From Lolium rigidum (Eukaryota; Streptophyta; Magnoliopsida; Poales; Poaceae): 64,000 nucleotides of DNA. The position numbers were made by a program, and so were the translations under genes. Below, piece after piece: positions 43,354 through 54,133 of this stretch (its first letter is position 1; each line of letters begins with the position of its first letter). The stretch is taken from the NCBI RefSeq assembly GCF_022539505.1, contig NC_061514.1, forward strand, positions 35,989,769 to 36,053,768, given 5' to 3'. Under the pieces are notes generated by a model. That model saw only the letters and a program-made list of their open reading frames with translations, was not told the origin of the DNA and made no database searches.

Positions 43354-44435
43354 CTCTTGGGCACTACCACAAATTACGGGGAAACAACCCAAAACCGGCA
43401 AACCCCAAAAAAATAAGTAAATTACTCTAGAAGATGCTGGAAAGATAGACAAAGGTGCTTTGATGCTGCAAAATATGTTTGTATACATGATAAAATTAGG
43501 TGAATTGTTTATAATTTATTTTTATCTTAATGTGAGTGGAATTAGGAGAAGGAACAAAAGTCACGCTGCAAAACCTAAATGCAATTAGCAGAGGACGGCG
43601 CGGCAGAGCGCGCTGGGTCCATCTAGTCAAGCCTACGCATAACAAGCTGCGGACCTTGCAGGAAGTGTGTGTGTCTTGGGAGGGGGGAGGGGGGGGTTAC
43701 ATTTTATTTGGAAAATCAAATTATATGACAAGAATAAGTTATATTTTGTAGTGTTTTCAAGAACTTATATAATTAAAATGATTTTCCCACAAAATTCATT
43801 CCTACCAACAATATATATATATATATATATTTCTTATACCACTCTAAAACAAAAAAAAGAGCAAAATGAATTTTTTTTTTGTCTCCTTAACCCTCGCCTA
43901 CACAACTCTAAACCACAAAATACATTTCATGAGATTCACAATTGACGTCCTCTTTCTTGTGAAAAATGAATTAATTTTTGTCTCCTTGACCACAGCATCC
44001 TCACTACATGTTTCGGAAGCGTAAACAACTATTTCCTGACCTATTTAGGGAGAAGATGGAGAGAAGCTTTCAGTTTTTTTTTTTTTTTTTTGAGACTTGA
44101 GTAGCTTGCAGCTTTTTTTTTTTTTTGAGACAAGAGTAGCTTGCAGCTAACCTTCAGCCTACAGAAGTGCGGTCAATGGGCTGCCCAACAGTCGTTTGTT
44201 TGATGGGCTGCACTTTTGCACCACATTCTCTAATAAAAAAACTGTTCGATTGGTTGCCCCGTACAAGCAAAACACCAAATTTTATAAATGATTCTGGGCA
44301 CATAATTCTTTTTCATAGGAACACGAGAAGTTTCTATGAGTTTTAGTAAGGAAGTTATTTTGGTTGGGACTGCATGTAAGTTAGACCATATGAAAATTTC
44401 CTATGGTTTTCCGTCCTACAAACCCAACATGTTGT
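43354..44435. other. Unassigned AT-rich stretch
   Basis: Holds CACTACCACAAATTACGGG at 43,362 (a possible second CACTA start, unproven), an (AT)n run at 43,810-43,830, and a duplicated ~40-base unit at 44,075-44,147 made of a T-tract followed by GAGAC..GAGTAGCTTGCAGC. No gene is seen. Confidence 0.4.
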
Positions 44436-44725
44436 AGAGGTTGGGTGGTTAGGAGGGTGGTTGTACCCCCAGCCCACCAGAGTTCAAATCCCAGATTTGA
44501 CATCTGTGTGTCTCATAAAGGCGAAATATTCATTCAGTGGGAGGCGACGTTCCCGTCGACAGCGAGGCGCCTGTGGTGACTTCGTCAATTTTAAGACCCA
44601 ATCCGTCGGCTCGGTCTTTCGGAGGTGCTCATAGGGGTAGGGTGTGCGTGTGTGCGTTCATAGGGGTGAGTGTATGCGCGTGTATATGAGCGTCTACGGT
44701 TGTACTGTGTTTCTCAAAAAAAAAA
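44436..44725 (+). mobile_element. tRNA-derived SINE with A-tail
   Basis: An RNA polymerase III A-box-like TGGTTAGGAGGG (about 44,446) and B-box GAGTTCAAATCC (44,480-44,491) are followed by a body I recognise from grass SINEs (GGGAGGCGACGTTCCCGTCG; GGTCTTTCGGAGGTGCTCAT), a GTGTGCGTGTG stretch and a terminal run of ten A. It has no protein-coding capacity and would rely on LINE enzymes for movement. The target duplication is not clear. Confidence 0.85.
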
Positions 44726-45217
44726 GTACCAAAGTTCTCGAGGAGTCCAGTGATTTCTTTTAACGAAACACTCATGATTCGAATGGGCGTAGCATGGCAA
44801 CAACGTTTTTTTGTTGTCTATGTATTTTCAAATACTGATAGCCACAAAGGTCACATACATTCAATGGTAAATTATTGTTCAACCTGTCCTTTTCACTGAG
44901 AATAGAGCTTGAAAGATTTCATGTTTGCAATGCGGGGGTTCATCTTAAGACAAGGTCCTCGTATAGAAACTTTTCGGGGTTGCTTGAGGGGTGGCGATCG
45001 ACAAGTTGAGTTCATGAAGCACATGTTTAATAAAATACACAAAACCATTTTGCATTTGAAGCTTTGGAGTCGTTTGAGACTCGGATGGACGTCCAACCCC
45101 GACCGGATAACCCTTAGGCTATGAAGGTACTTATTGACGCTTAATCCATCGGCGTCCATTGGAAACGGGGCCATAGCCAACTTTTGGCATGCTCTATGGC
45201 TGACATCTACTGCATGA
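44726..45217. other. Unassigned stretch
   Basis: No recognisable gene or repeat boundary. Short open frames on both strands have no family signal. Confidence 0.3.
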
Positions 45218-45602
45218 GAACATATCTAGTGATATCAGCTACTAAATGATACCATGGTACCAGTTTTTAAATCAAATTTAAGTTTCTGAAAAATCCGAAA
45301 ATAGTTGTGAGTGTTCATATTATGTGTGTTTACAAGTTCTAAAATTTTCAGAACCAAATTCGAAACAAAAATGACAAATCCTGCATGAATAGTGTAAAAA
45401 AGACAAAACCATAAATAACACCGTTCACATCTCAATTTTCTTTTTTCGTTTCTCATGGTATGTTAGGAATTTTGTTCTGAAAATTTTAGAGCTTGTAAAA
45501 ACATTCCTTGTGGAAACTTCCAATTATCTTTGGGGATTTTTTTTGGAAACTTTATATTTATTTTTTGATAACTGGTATCATGGTATCCACTAGATATGTT
45601 GC
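45218..45602. mobile_element. Unclassified inverted-repeat (MITE-like) element
   Basis: AACATATCTAGTG near 45,219 and GATACCATGGTACCAG near 45,248 are mirrored at the right (CTGGTATCATGGTATCCACT, about 45,572, then AGATATGTTG). The core is AT-rich with a weak long inverted repeat. The superfamily is not clear. Confidence 0.5.
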
Positions 45603-46105
45603 CTCTAGAGGATGGTTGGATGAGGCAGGTAGACTTTTCAGCTGGACCATTTGCGTCAATTTTTTGACCTTCGTCTGAAGCTTGGATCAGGCAGCGGGAC
45701 TTTTCAGCTGGATTGTCAGCAGTCTGTCACTACTCATGGATGAGGATGATGCACCAATACTCCAGTGTCACATCGGGGCCTCGCGTTCCAAGTCCGTTTT
45801 ATTGACTCACCAAACCCAGATACAAGTCAAACGTGTTTTGGCTGATCGATCGTCGGTCCGAATCCAACTCACACACACGAACTCTACGCGCCGCGCGCGG
45901 TTCCATTTCGAATTTTCAATTCAATTGGTCAATCGACTGTACGTGTCTCACAAGTCAAGATCAGAGGGAGCAGGTCAGCGCGAGCAAAGTTTCAGGCAAT
46001 TTCACTGAAAGACAGACATTCCCGGTTTATCCGACGGTCTGGCTGAGATTTGTGAATTTTAGCGGTTTCTGACCGATGACCTGTACGCACTTACACAAAT
46101 TACTA
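45603..46105. other. Unassigned stretch
   Basis: CTTTTCAGCTGGA occurs twice (45,634 and 45,701 areas). No recognisable gene. Confidence 0.3.
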
Positions 46106-46342
46106 CTTCTACCTCTATCCTAAAATAGGATGTCTATAGTGTTTGGATAAAGTTAAAATTTTCAAAGATTAACCAACTATATAGAAAAAATGTCAACACT
46201 TATAATTTAAAATCAATATTTTTATATTTATGTGCATTTAAAATTGTAGATGTTGATACTTTTTATTCATAATTGCTTAAACTTTAACAAATATGAATTT
46301 AAGACAAAAAACTATGGACATTCTAATTTGAGAAGGAGGAAG
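46106..46342. mobile_element. Stowaway-type MITE, 237 bp
   Basis: CTTCTACCTCTATCC at the left and GAGAAGGAGGAAG at the right are flanked by TA (46,104-46,105; 46,343-46,344), with AT-rich inverted arms including AGGATGTCTATAG. Confidence 0.7.
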
Positions 46343-46499
46343 TACTGCAGTAGTAGTTTTTGGATAAAGGAGCTTAGCCCTACCCTCTGCATCAATAGAT
46401 GCACACGGCTTGCTTTATTAACCAAAGTATCAAGTCACAAAATGTTCATCATCACTTATTACAATCATGGAAAACCTAAGGTCGATACATGAATCAACC

Positions 46500-47060
46500 A
46501 GCTGAAAATATGAGACTCAGAAAAGCTATGCATTTGCTAGTCTATTAAGATGCCGCCACCCAGTAGTCTTGAAAAAGAAGTCCTGAGTAACCACTAGCAT
46601 CCGGTTGCATCCAATAACCATACCCTCCTGCTGCTCCACCAGAAGAAGGAAAACTCATTGCTGGATTGAATAAGCAGCTCGCCGGATAACCTGCAAAAAA
46701 TTAGTTGCAATTTGTTTGTTAAATATAAAACCATTTCGAGTCCTCCAAATAGCCCAACAAATGGCCGACACACCAATACGAATCTTTTGTTTGTCATCTT
46801 TCTTCACACCATTCAGCCATCTACCAAACATATTAGTAATATTAGCTGGCGGTGGAATGTTATATGAAAGATATATCATACATCATATTATCTTTGCAAA
46901 AAGGCACTGAATAAACAAATGATTAACAGTTTCCGTGGACTCACAAAAACAACACTTTTGACATCCTTTCCACTTCCGTTTAGCTAAATTGTCCATAGTT
47001 AAGAGCACCTTATTACTCATAAACCATATAGTAGTAACTTCCGTTGAAAGGAATAATCTT
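46500..47060 (-). pseudogene. LINE reverse-transcriptase C-terminal (zf-RVT) fragment
   Basis: The minus-strand translation reads NLAKRKWKGCQKCCFCESTE, VNHLFIQCLFAK, a stop, then MIYLSYNIPPPANITNMFGR and AICWAIWRTRNGFIFNK. This is the Cys/His-containing tail of plant L1-type ORF2 proteins. The stop near 46,882 and a frame change near 46,640 make it non-functional. It is a 5'-truncated LINE remnant. Confidence 0.75.
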
Positions 47061-47387
47061 ACGACTTCCCTTCACAGATTAATCAAGGATATCTTAGATT
47101 TGCTTGATACTGAAAAGGCAACAAGTGAAAGAAAAAATCAACTCGTAGAATTGCTCATGATAGTCAGTTTCTAGCTCGGTAAAGTAGAAACGTGGAGAAT
47201 TTTTTCACGTGAGAAATGCACATGGAGGATGGAGAGTGGCAAGATTATGGTTGAATACTTGATTTGAGGTTTAGTCAACGGTAACCTCAAGCGCCATGTC
47301 GAGTCTTAGTTTGTGGCTGATCAGTTCGATCCCTTTATTCTTACGAAAGCTAGTCTATTATCAGACCGTATACACGGGATCCACTAA
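47061..47387. other. Unassigned stretch
   Basis: No gene or clear repeat seen. Confidence 0.3.
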
Positions 47388-47736
47388 GAGCATCTCCAGC
47401 CATTAGAGGTCCTCCCGGGGCACAATCCGAATGGAAATTGGTCCAAATTAGACCTATTTTTGATATGGGGAGCAACGATTTTTCAGCCGTTCCGGGAAAT
47501 TTGCGCGGGGCAAAGCGCGGAATCTTCACTGACATGCGGACCAAAGCACCGAATTTGCTTCATCCGGAGTCCCCAGCAGCACCCCGGGAAACCGATGATG
47601 GCCTGGGGAGTCCGGACGGATTTAGACCTAAATCCGGACGAAAACGAGAACTTGGGGACGTGACTGGACCGTCTTCGTCCGTTCGGATGAAAAAAGGGGT
47701 CCTGAAACCTTTCCGGAGACATGGCTGGAGATGCTC
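47388..47736. mobile_element. Tourist/Harbinger-type MITE, 349 bp
   Basis: GAGCATCTCCAGCCAT at both ends in inverted orientation, with TAA target duplications at 47,385-47,387 and 47,737-47,739. Same terminal family as 31,342-31,702. Confidence 0.92.
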
Positions 47737-49376
47737 TAAGACCACCCGTCCACCCGGCCGTGAAAGTGAGCGGATGAATTATTTTAGAACGTGCTTCATA
47801 CATGCGCGCTAAAGTCATATGCTCAGGAGGTACTTTCCCCGTTCATAATTCTTCTCATGGTTTTAGCTACAACCGCGAGAAAAACCATGGGAGGAGAATG
47901 TCATACATGTGACACTCCTGCATTTTATAAAATAATTCGCATTATTTTAAAAAAAATCACCATGTAGTTGCAGTCCTGCGAGATCGATGTGATCTAACCT
48001 GAAAATGACAGTGAATGAAATAGGACGAAGTCACTCGTGCTCATTGTCTATATACGGCGGCTCGGCTGCTTGATTACCTTTGGATCTAAGATACGATGGT
48101 CCTTGTTGCATATCCCTCCAACTTTGATGGTTCTCGGCGCACTGGACATATCAAATCACGATAGCATAGCAATTCTCCCAGGCCGCCCACTAGCTAGTGA
48201 TAAAGTTTGTAAAGAACACATTTTCTTTTGGGCAACAGAGAAACTTCAAGGGAATACTTATACTAGTAGTTAGCTGATTTGACCAACCGGACGCCAACGA
48301 CTATAACGTCTGAGGAAAGAAATTGCCTTCTCCAAACCACATGCTTGTTTCGTAGGTACTACATACATGCATGCATCCGTGCTTCCACGTTCGATCCATA
48401 GCCATTTGACCGAGGCATGGTTTGGTGTGAACCTTGAGCAGAGCTGTTGCTAACGAGTTCCTTCAAGCAAGTCTGACCGGTGAAATTAGAACAGGAATCA
48501 AGAATGTCACCGATAGCTGCAGAAATGGGCGGGGAGTTACGTCGCTATCGCATTTCCGCAGACAGAAATATACTGCTCCCTCCATTCATAAAAGTCATCT
48601 TAAATTAATTTAGTTAAATTTAGATATATTTATACTATACTCTAATAAATAAGATCTAAATTTAAATGTACCAAAGCTATCTTTTCTCCATGGATCACTC
48701 GTGTCGTATCATCTTATCCACCAGCGAAGTTTAATGGCCATGCTCGTTACCAATCGAACAGGTAAAGTCCCAAGCTTGCGCGCCTCAAGTTAGCGAGGCG
48801 TATCGACATGATCTTCTGCTCACCTACTCCGGCCCGGTGCTGAAAACGTCGGTACATGCACATGCAACTATTCATTCTCCCGGAAGAGGCGAAAGAAATG
48901 GCAAGGCCAGCTCAGCTCGATGGTGCCGATTCGGGGCGAGGAGCAGAAAAAAAAAATGGGTAAACTTGATCTAGATGACATCGATCGTTCCGTACGTAGA
49001 AACTGTAATTTGACCCATCCAATCCTGATCCTCAAATCGGAGAACTCCGCCCTTTTCAACTGTTCCCATGCCTGATGCCTCACCTACCATGTAACGCATG
49101 CATGCATTGCCAAGATCTCTCGGCGCAATGCAAGAACGATTTGAGGGCGCAATGGTTGTCAAGTAGAAACTCCATTGCCAAGTAGAGGAGTATGGTGATG
49201 TCCAGAAACTCCATTGCCAAGTAGAAAGCAAAAGCAAGAGCGTGGACACATGATCTAAGACTGAGGGCGCAACGGTTGTAGGATCATCGATTCATCGCTT
49301 TGTCATTGCTTCATTCCTTATTTTTTTTCTTTGGGCATGTTTGTGTTATTGCCTTAACATTTTTTTTTCGAACCCT
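47737..49376. other. Unassigned intergenic stretch
   Basis: About 1.6 kb with no recognisable gene. A partial Stowaway-like start (CTCCCTCCATTCAT) is at 48,580. A ~24-base unit AGAAACTCCATTGCCAAGTAG occurs twice near 49,166 and 49,203. Confidence 0.35.
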
Positions 49377-49727
49377 TGTAGCGGTGTGGTTGTTATAAAC
49401 ATGACCATGTCGAGAGAGGCTCTCGGCTCGAGGCATTCCCGCAAACCGCGGCGTGACGTGACGTGACGTGACGAGGCGAGCGAGCGGCGTCGTCGGAGGA
49501 GGAGCGCGCGTGAGGTCAGCTCCTATTTCCTCCTATTATTTCTCTCTTACAAAAAGTATGAAAAGCTCCCCTTATAAGCTGCTCCAACTCTTCTTCAACT
49601 AGCAATGTGGGACTAAACTTTTGTCCACCCCTGCCATGCAATGAATGAGCCATGTGGGCCTCTAGGATTTATTAGGAATTTCTGAAATATTTATTGTGTT
49701 GGTCCAATATGGACCAAAATTCCTACA
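49377..49727 (-). mobile_element. Probable copia-type LTR fragment or solo LTR
   Basis: On the minus strand it starts TGTAGGAATTTTGGTCC and contains TTTAGTCCCACATTGCTAG, followed by a TATA-like CAGCTTATAAGGGGAGC, a combination I know from plant LTRs. A GTGAC pentamer repeated four times lies at 49,452-49,473. No matching 5-bp target duplication is seen, so the boundaries are approximate. Confidence 0.45.
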
Positions 49728-50503
49728 TGTTCTTGGAGATTCTATCGTTATGCGCCTTCCATAGTCTCCTATTATAAGTTTGAATTTATCTTATTTTGGA
49801 TCAGAATGTCTATTGAGATTAGTCTAGTGGAGCGCTGGTATAGGCAGCTCCATTCTCAAATGGATGGAACACGCATGCCAACACCACTAATAGCGCATTG
49901 ACGCGTTGTTGAGATGCTGTGAGCTAATTCTGCTGACAGAGATGGAGAATTAGCAAAACCTTAATTTTTTACAATTGGAGTTCTATTTTATTCTCCCGGT
50001 CGCCATCTGCTGAAATCTAAACGCGCGCGCGCGGCGTCCCGATCTCATCCTCCGCTAACTGCAGTCCTCTTCAAGACACGCAACTACAACAACGACTACC
50101 GCTAGCTAGCAGTTTCTTCTTCTGGACCAAGAGGCAAAAATGGCATGGTCAGCTCTTGCTTTCTACTACCAGTTCCGTCTTCCCCAAGAACAAATATGAC
50201 ATGCTTGGTCGTGGTGGCCCAACCATCGTTTCGTTTCGTTGAAGCAGTCAGCGCGCGATCCACCAACCACACCCTCTCATCTCATCTCATCTCATGATAT
50301 GCATGCAACACTCTTAAGCTGGACTACTATATACTCTATATATACAACACGCTCCACCATCAGCTCACAATCTCACAGACAGTATCCAGTAATCAATCAC
50401 ACACCGCCAATCTAGCTTGTCGTGTCAGCTACCTCGGCCCAGTCACTTGCTCATAGCTTCCTAGCTCACGTACGTACGCTAGCAAAGTAGCTGTCCATCC
50501 GAA
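49728..50503 (+). promoter_or_regulatory. Promoter region of the acyltransferase gene
   Basis: A TATA-box-like CTATATATAC lies at 50,336-50,345, about 160 bases before the start codon. Upstream is a CTCAT pyrimidine repeat (50,273-50,295) and a GCATGC RY-type motif (50,301). Transcription probably starts around 50,370. These are visual assignments only. Confidence 0.5.
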
Positions 50504-51856
50504 ATGAAGATCACGGTGCACTCGTCCAAAGCCGTCACTCCCGACTACGCCGGCTGCGGCGTCGCTCCGGGCAGCACGGCCGACGTCGTCCCTCTCACCG
50601 TGCTCGACAAGGCCAACTTCGACACCTACATCTCCGTCATCTACGCCTTCCGCCCGCCCGCGCCGCCCAACGCCGTCCTCGAGGCCGGGCTCGCCAGGGC
50701 GCTCGTCGACTACCGCGAGTGGGCCGGTCGCCTCGGCGTGGTGGACGCCAACGACAGCAACCGCCGCGCGATCCTCCTCAACGACGCCGGCGCGCGCTTC
50801 GTGGAGGCCACGGCCGACGTGTCCCTCGACAGCGTCATGCCGCTCAAGCCCACGCCCGAGGTGCTGTGCCTGCATCCGAGCGCCGACGACGGGCCCGAGG
50901 AGCTCATGCTCATCCAGGTCACGCGCTTCCCCTGCGGCTCCCTCGTCGTGGGGTTCACCACGCAGCACATCGTGGCCGACGGCCGCGCCACGGGGAACTT
51001 CTTCGTCGCGTGGAGCCAGGCCACCCGCGGCGCCGCCATCGACCCTATCCCCGTGCACGACCGCGCGTCATTCTTCCAGCCCCGCGACAAGCCGCTCGTC
51101 GAGTACGAGCACCGCGGCGTCGAGTTCAAGCCCTACGACCAGGAGGCTCACGGCGCATGTGAAGCTGTCCACCATGCCCTTGCCGGCGACGACGACGAAG
51201 ACGAGGTGGTGGTAAAAAAGATACACTTCAGCCGGGAGTTCATCTCCAAGCTCAAGGCGCAGGCGTCGGCGGGTGCGCACCGCCCGTACAGCACGCTGCA
51301 GTGCGTGGTGGCGCACCTGTGGCGGACCATGACGATGGCGCGCGGGCTCGACGGCGGGGAGTCCACCAGCGTCGCCATCGCCGTGGACGGGCGTGCGCGG
51401 ATGAGCCCTGGGGTGCCGGACGGCTACACCGGCAACGTCGTGCTCTGGGCGCGGCCAACCGCCACGGCGGGGGACCTGGTGACCAGGCCGGTCAAGCACG
51501 CAGTGGAGCTCATCAACCGGGAGGTGGCCCGGATCAACGACGGGTACTTCAAGTCCTTCATCGACTTCGCCAGCTCCGGCGCCGTGGAGAAGGAGCGGCT
51601 GGTGGCGACGGCCGACGCGGCGGAGATGGTGCTCAGCCCCAACATCGAGGTCGACAGCTGGCTGCGGATCCCGTTCTACGACATGGACTTCGGCGGCGGA
51701 CGGCCGTTCTTCTTCATGCCCAGCTACCTGCCGGTGGAGGGCCTGCTCATCCTGCTGCCGTCCTTCTTGGGCGACGGGAGCGTGGACGCCTACGTGCCGC
51801 TCTTCAGCCGTGACATGGACACCTTCAAGAACTGCTGCTACACCCTCGACGTCTAG
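50504..51856 (+). CDS. ACT: BAHD acyltransferase, agmatine hydroxycinnamoyltransferase-like
   Basis: A 450-residue single-exon BAHD protein. It has the catalytic motif HIVADG at residues 155-160 (His155 is the general base) and DFGGG at 395-399 in place of the usual DFGWG. Near full-length similarity to barley agmatine coumaroyltransferases is evident in [44 protein letters not shown] and [20 protein letters not shown]. The expected reaction joins p-coumaroyl- or feruloyl-CoA to agmatine in the cytosol, giving precursors of hordatine-type antifungal amides. The ATG at 50,504 starts the conserved [11 protein letters not shown] terminus. A short acidic insert (DDDEDEV, about residues 229-235) sits in the inter-domain crossover loop. 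No frame break is seen, so it is probably active. Acceptor choice (agmatine, putrescine, tyramine) cannot be read from sequence alone. Confidence 0.9.
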   Translation: MKITVHSSKAVTPDYAGCGVAPGSTADVVPLTVLDKANFDTYISVIYAFRPPAPPNAVLEAGLARALVDYREWAGRLGVVDANDSNRRAILLNDAGARFVEATADVSLDSVMPLKPTPEVLCLHPSADDGPEELMLIQVTRFPCGSLVVGFTTQHIVADGRATGNFFVAWSQATRGAAIDPIPVHDRASFFQPRDKPLVEYEHRGVEFKPYDQEAHGACEAVHHALAGDDDEDEVVVKKIHFSREFISKLKAQASAGAHRPYSTLQCVVAHLWRTMTMARGLDGGESTSVAIAVDGRARMSPGVPDGYTGNVVLWARPTATAGDLVTRPVKHAVELINREVARINDGYFKSFIDFASSGAVEKERLVATADAAEMVLSPNIEVDSWLRIPFYDMDFGGGRPFFFMPSYLPVEGLLILLPSFLGDGSVDAYVPLFSRDMDTFKNCCYTLDV

Positions 51857-52059
51857 CTCTGCTTCTCTCGCACCTACTTGCCATGCCGGATTCGATCACG
51901 TTTAGCTAGCTAGCTGCATGCTTCTTTGATTTAATTACTATTATTTGTTCATGCTGTTTTGGCACAATAAACGAACCAATTTCTAAGCTTGAAGTCGTTA
52001 ACATGATTAAGGGAAATCATATTGCGCGTGCTCATACAGTTTGATACCGTTGTTTAATA
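51857..52059. other. 3' region of the acyltransferase gene
   Basis: 3' UTR-like sequence with an AATAAA polyadenylation signal at about 51,967. Confidence 0.5.
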
Positions 52060-52141
52060 CTTCCTCCATTCTCTTTTAATTGACTCAGACTTAGTACAAC
52101 TTTATACTAAATTTGAGTTAATTAAAAAAGAACGGAAGGAG
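52060..52141. mobile_element. Very short Stowaway-type MITE, 82 bp
   Basis: CTTCCTCCATTCTCTTTTAA is mirrored by TTAAAAAAGAACGGAAGGAG, flanked by TA at 52,058-52,059 and 52,142-52,143. Confidence 0.8.
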
Positions 52142-52169
52142 TAATATATAATATTATATTACATCTATT

Positions 52170-52908
52170 ATCTATCTATATCTATCTTTACCTACTAATA
52201 AAGAAAGCAAGGTTTCTCCCCCAGATTTTCGTCCGTTTTAGATTTATCCGTGTTTTTCAGTTAAATTACAGGGTTGGCACCGCCTAAGTTAGGTCCGTCC
52301 TTTCCTGGAGCGAGCTCCTCGCGCGAGGTCCAGCCCATCCTCGCTATGTGTCGAGCCGCACCAGAGATGCGAACGCTAGGGCTCGCCTCCGCCCCGCCTT
52401 CACATACAAAAGGGCCACCGCCGCCGCCAAGAAATCAGATCGACTCCCGTCAAAACAATCCGTCCCGACTTTTTGGTTTCGTCCGTTGATCCGTCGTAGA
52501 AGTTATAAACTCTTCCGGTATGTGCCGCTCCATCGTACCAGCTACGAATTCTTCCTGTTTGTGCCGTCAACATAACGGACTCTGGGCTGACTGGCCTCTA
52601 CTAATAAAGGAAGTAAGGTTTCTCCCCAAATTTTCGTCCGTTTTAGACTTGTCCCTAATTCTGATTGAAAATTACATCCACTGCCACCGTACGACGTGAA
52701 ACGTTTCCTTCCTATTCTTCTGTTTCTCTTCATCCTCGCTCCGAACTATCCCCGGTCGCGTCAAGCTGGACCCTCCGAACTATCCCCGATCGCGTCAACA
52801 TCTACCGATCCTTATCTATCCCAAGAACTACAACCGCGGCAGCCAGTCTCACACCCACTTTGATCTATCCAAAAATTAACACTTGCATTTCTCTTTCCAT
52901 CGAAGCTC
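52170..52908 (+). mobile_element. Helitron-like 5' end sequence, present twice
   Basis: The motif CTACTAATAAAG followed by AAGGTTTCTCCCC and TTTTCGTCCGTTTTAGA occurs at about 52,191 and again at about 52,598. Similar sequences begin some grass Helitrons (5' TC...ACTAATAAA). CTCCGAACTATCCCCG is also directly repeated at 52,738 and 52,775. No 3' hairpin on this strand was found downstream, so the assignment is tentative. Confidence 0.35.
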
Positions 52909-54072
52909 TGTTATCACCAGAATTTGACCGGATCAGAGGTAGGCCGCGATTGGAGATGGGCTTGAAGAATATACATGGAAGAAATACATGAATCGGCCTT
53001 ATATGCAAAGTTTGGGCTAGTTAGCCCGTGTATCTGTAATATAGTAGGATACGTGTCGGTTAGATAGAGTTTGGCTCGTGCCCGGTTGGGATTATTCCCA
53101 CGTTAGAAAGTCTACGGACTATAAATATGTATCTAGGGTTTATGAAATAAACAACAATCACGTTCACCACAAACCAATCTAGGCGCATCGCCAATTCCCT
53201 TGTCTCGAGGGTTTCTTCCGGTAAGCATCATGCTGCCTAGATCGCATCTTGCGATCTAGACAAGTACACGTTTATTCACCGTTCATGCGTTGCTCGTGGC
53301 CGAAGCCTTGTTGATGGCGAGCAACGTAGTTATCATAGATGTGTTAGGGTTAGCATTGCTTCATCGTATCATATGCTTTCGTCCGTGCAACCCTTAGACG
53401 TCTAGCCGTCCTTACACCTATCTTAGGTGTAAGGGTGGCACCCCGCTTGATCATTATTTAGTAGATCCGATCCGTTATGATTGCTCCTTGTTCTTCAAGG
53501 ATTAGTTTAATATCTGCATAGTTAGGCCTTACAAACGGGTTGAAGGATCCAGTGGCGCGTAGGGTGTAGTTTGCTAGCCCTAGACAGGATGTTCCGGGGA
53601 TCAACTTCATGTTGGTTTTTAGGCCTTGTCTAGGGTCGGCTTACGATCACCGTGCGTGGCCGCCAGGCTGAATCACGAGTAGGATGTTCCGATTATGTGG
53701 TGAAAACCCTAAATCGTAGTATGTCGCTTTAGCTTTATTTTGATCAAGCAGGACCACCATCTGATCGTACACCTCGTACGAATCATGGGTGGATCGGCTC
53801 CTTGAGCCGATTCACAGGATAACCTGAGAGCCGATCGAGGCTCATATTTAATGTTTACGTGTATGCCATGCAGGAAACTAAGCGAGGCACAATCCATCAC
53901 CTTCCTGACCAGGTATAGGTCAGGTGGCACGCCCTTGCACTAGCATCGGACGTGCGTGTCGAGTCTTTGCGGGCCGTCACTCGGATGGACCAGGGCCAGC
54001 CGCAGTCCTGGGAGCCTCCCGGCTCTACTGTGTTGCCCGTCGCTGCTCGCCGGTGGGTTTCTGACCGCAACA
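52909..54072 (+). repeat. 5' LTR of the Gypsy-type element
   Basis: Begins TGTTATCACCAG and ends CGCAACA. A TATA-like CTATAAATATG lies near 53,118. Immediately after it, CATTCTGGCACACCCGGTGG (54,073 on) sits where the primer-binding site is expected. Confidence 0.93.
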
Positions 54073-54133
54073 CATTCTGGCACACCCGGTGGGACAGTCT
54101 TCGACATCAACCGCATCGCCATCTACATCTGAG

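Noticed and set aside
44436..44520. A functional tRNA gene
   Set aside because: Only the A and B boxes are tRNA-like. There is no cloverleaf, and the body and A-tail identify a SINE.
50429..51499. Long antisense frames opposite the acyltransferase
   Set aside because: GC-rich third positions of the real gene keep the antisense frames open. No domain is seen.
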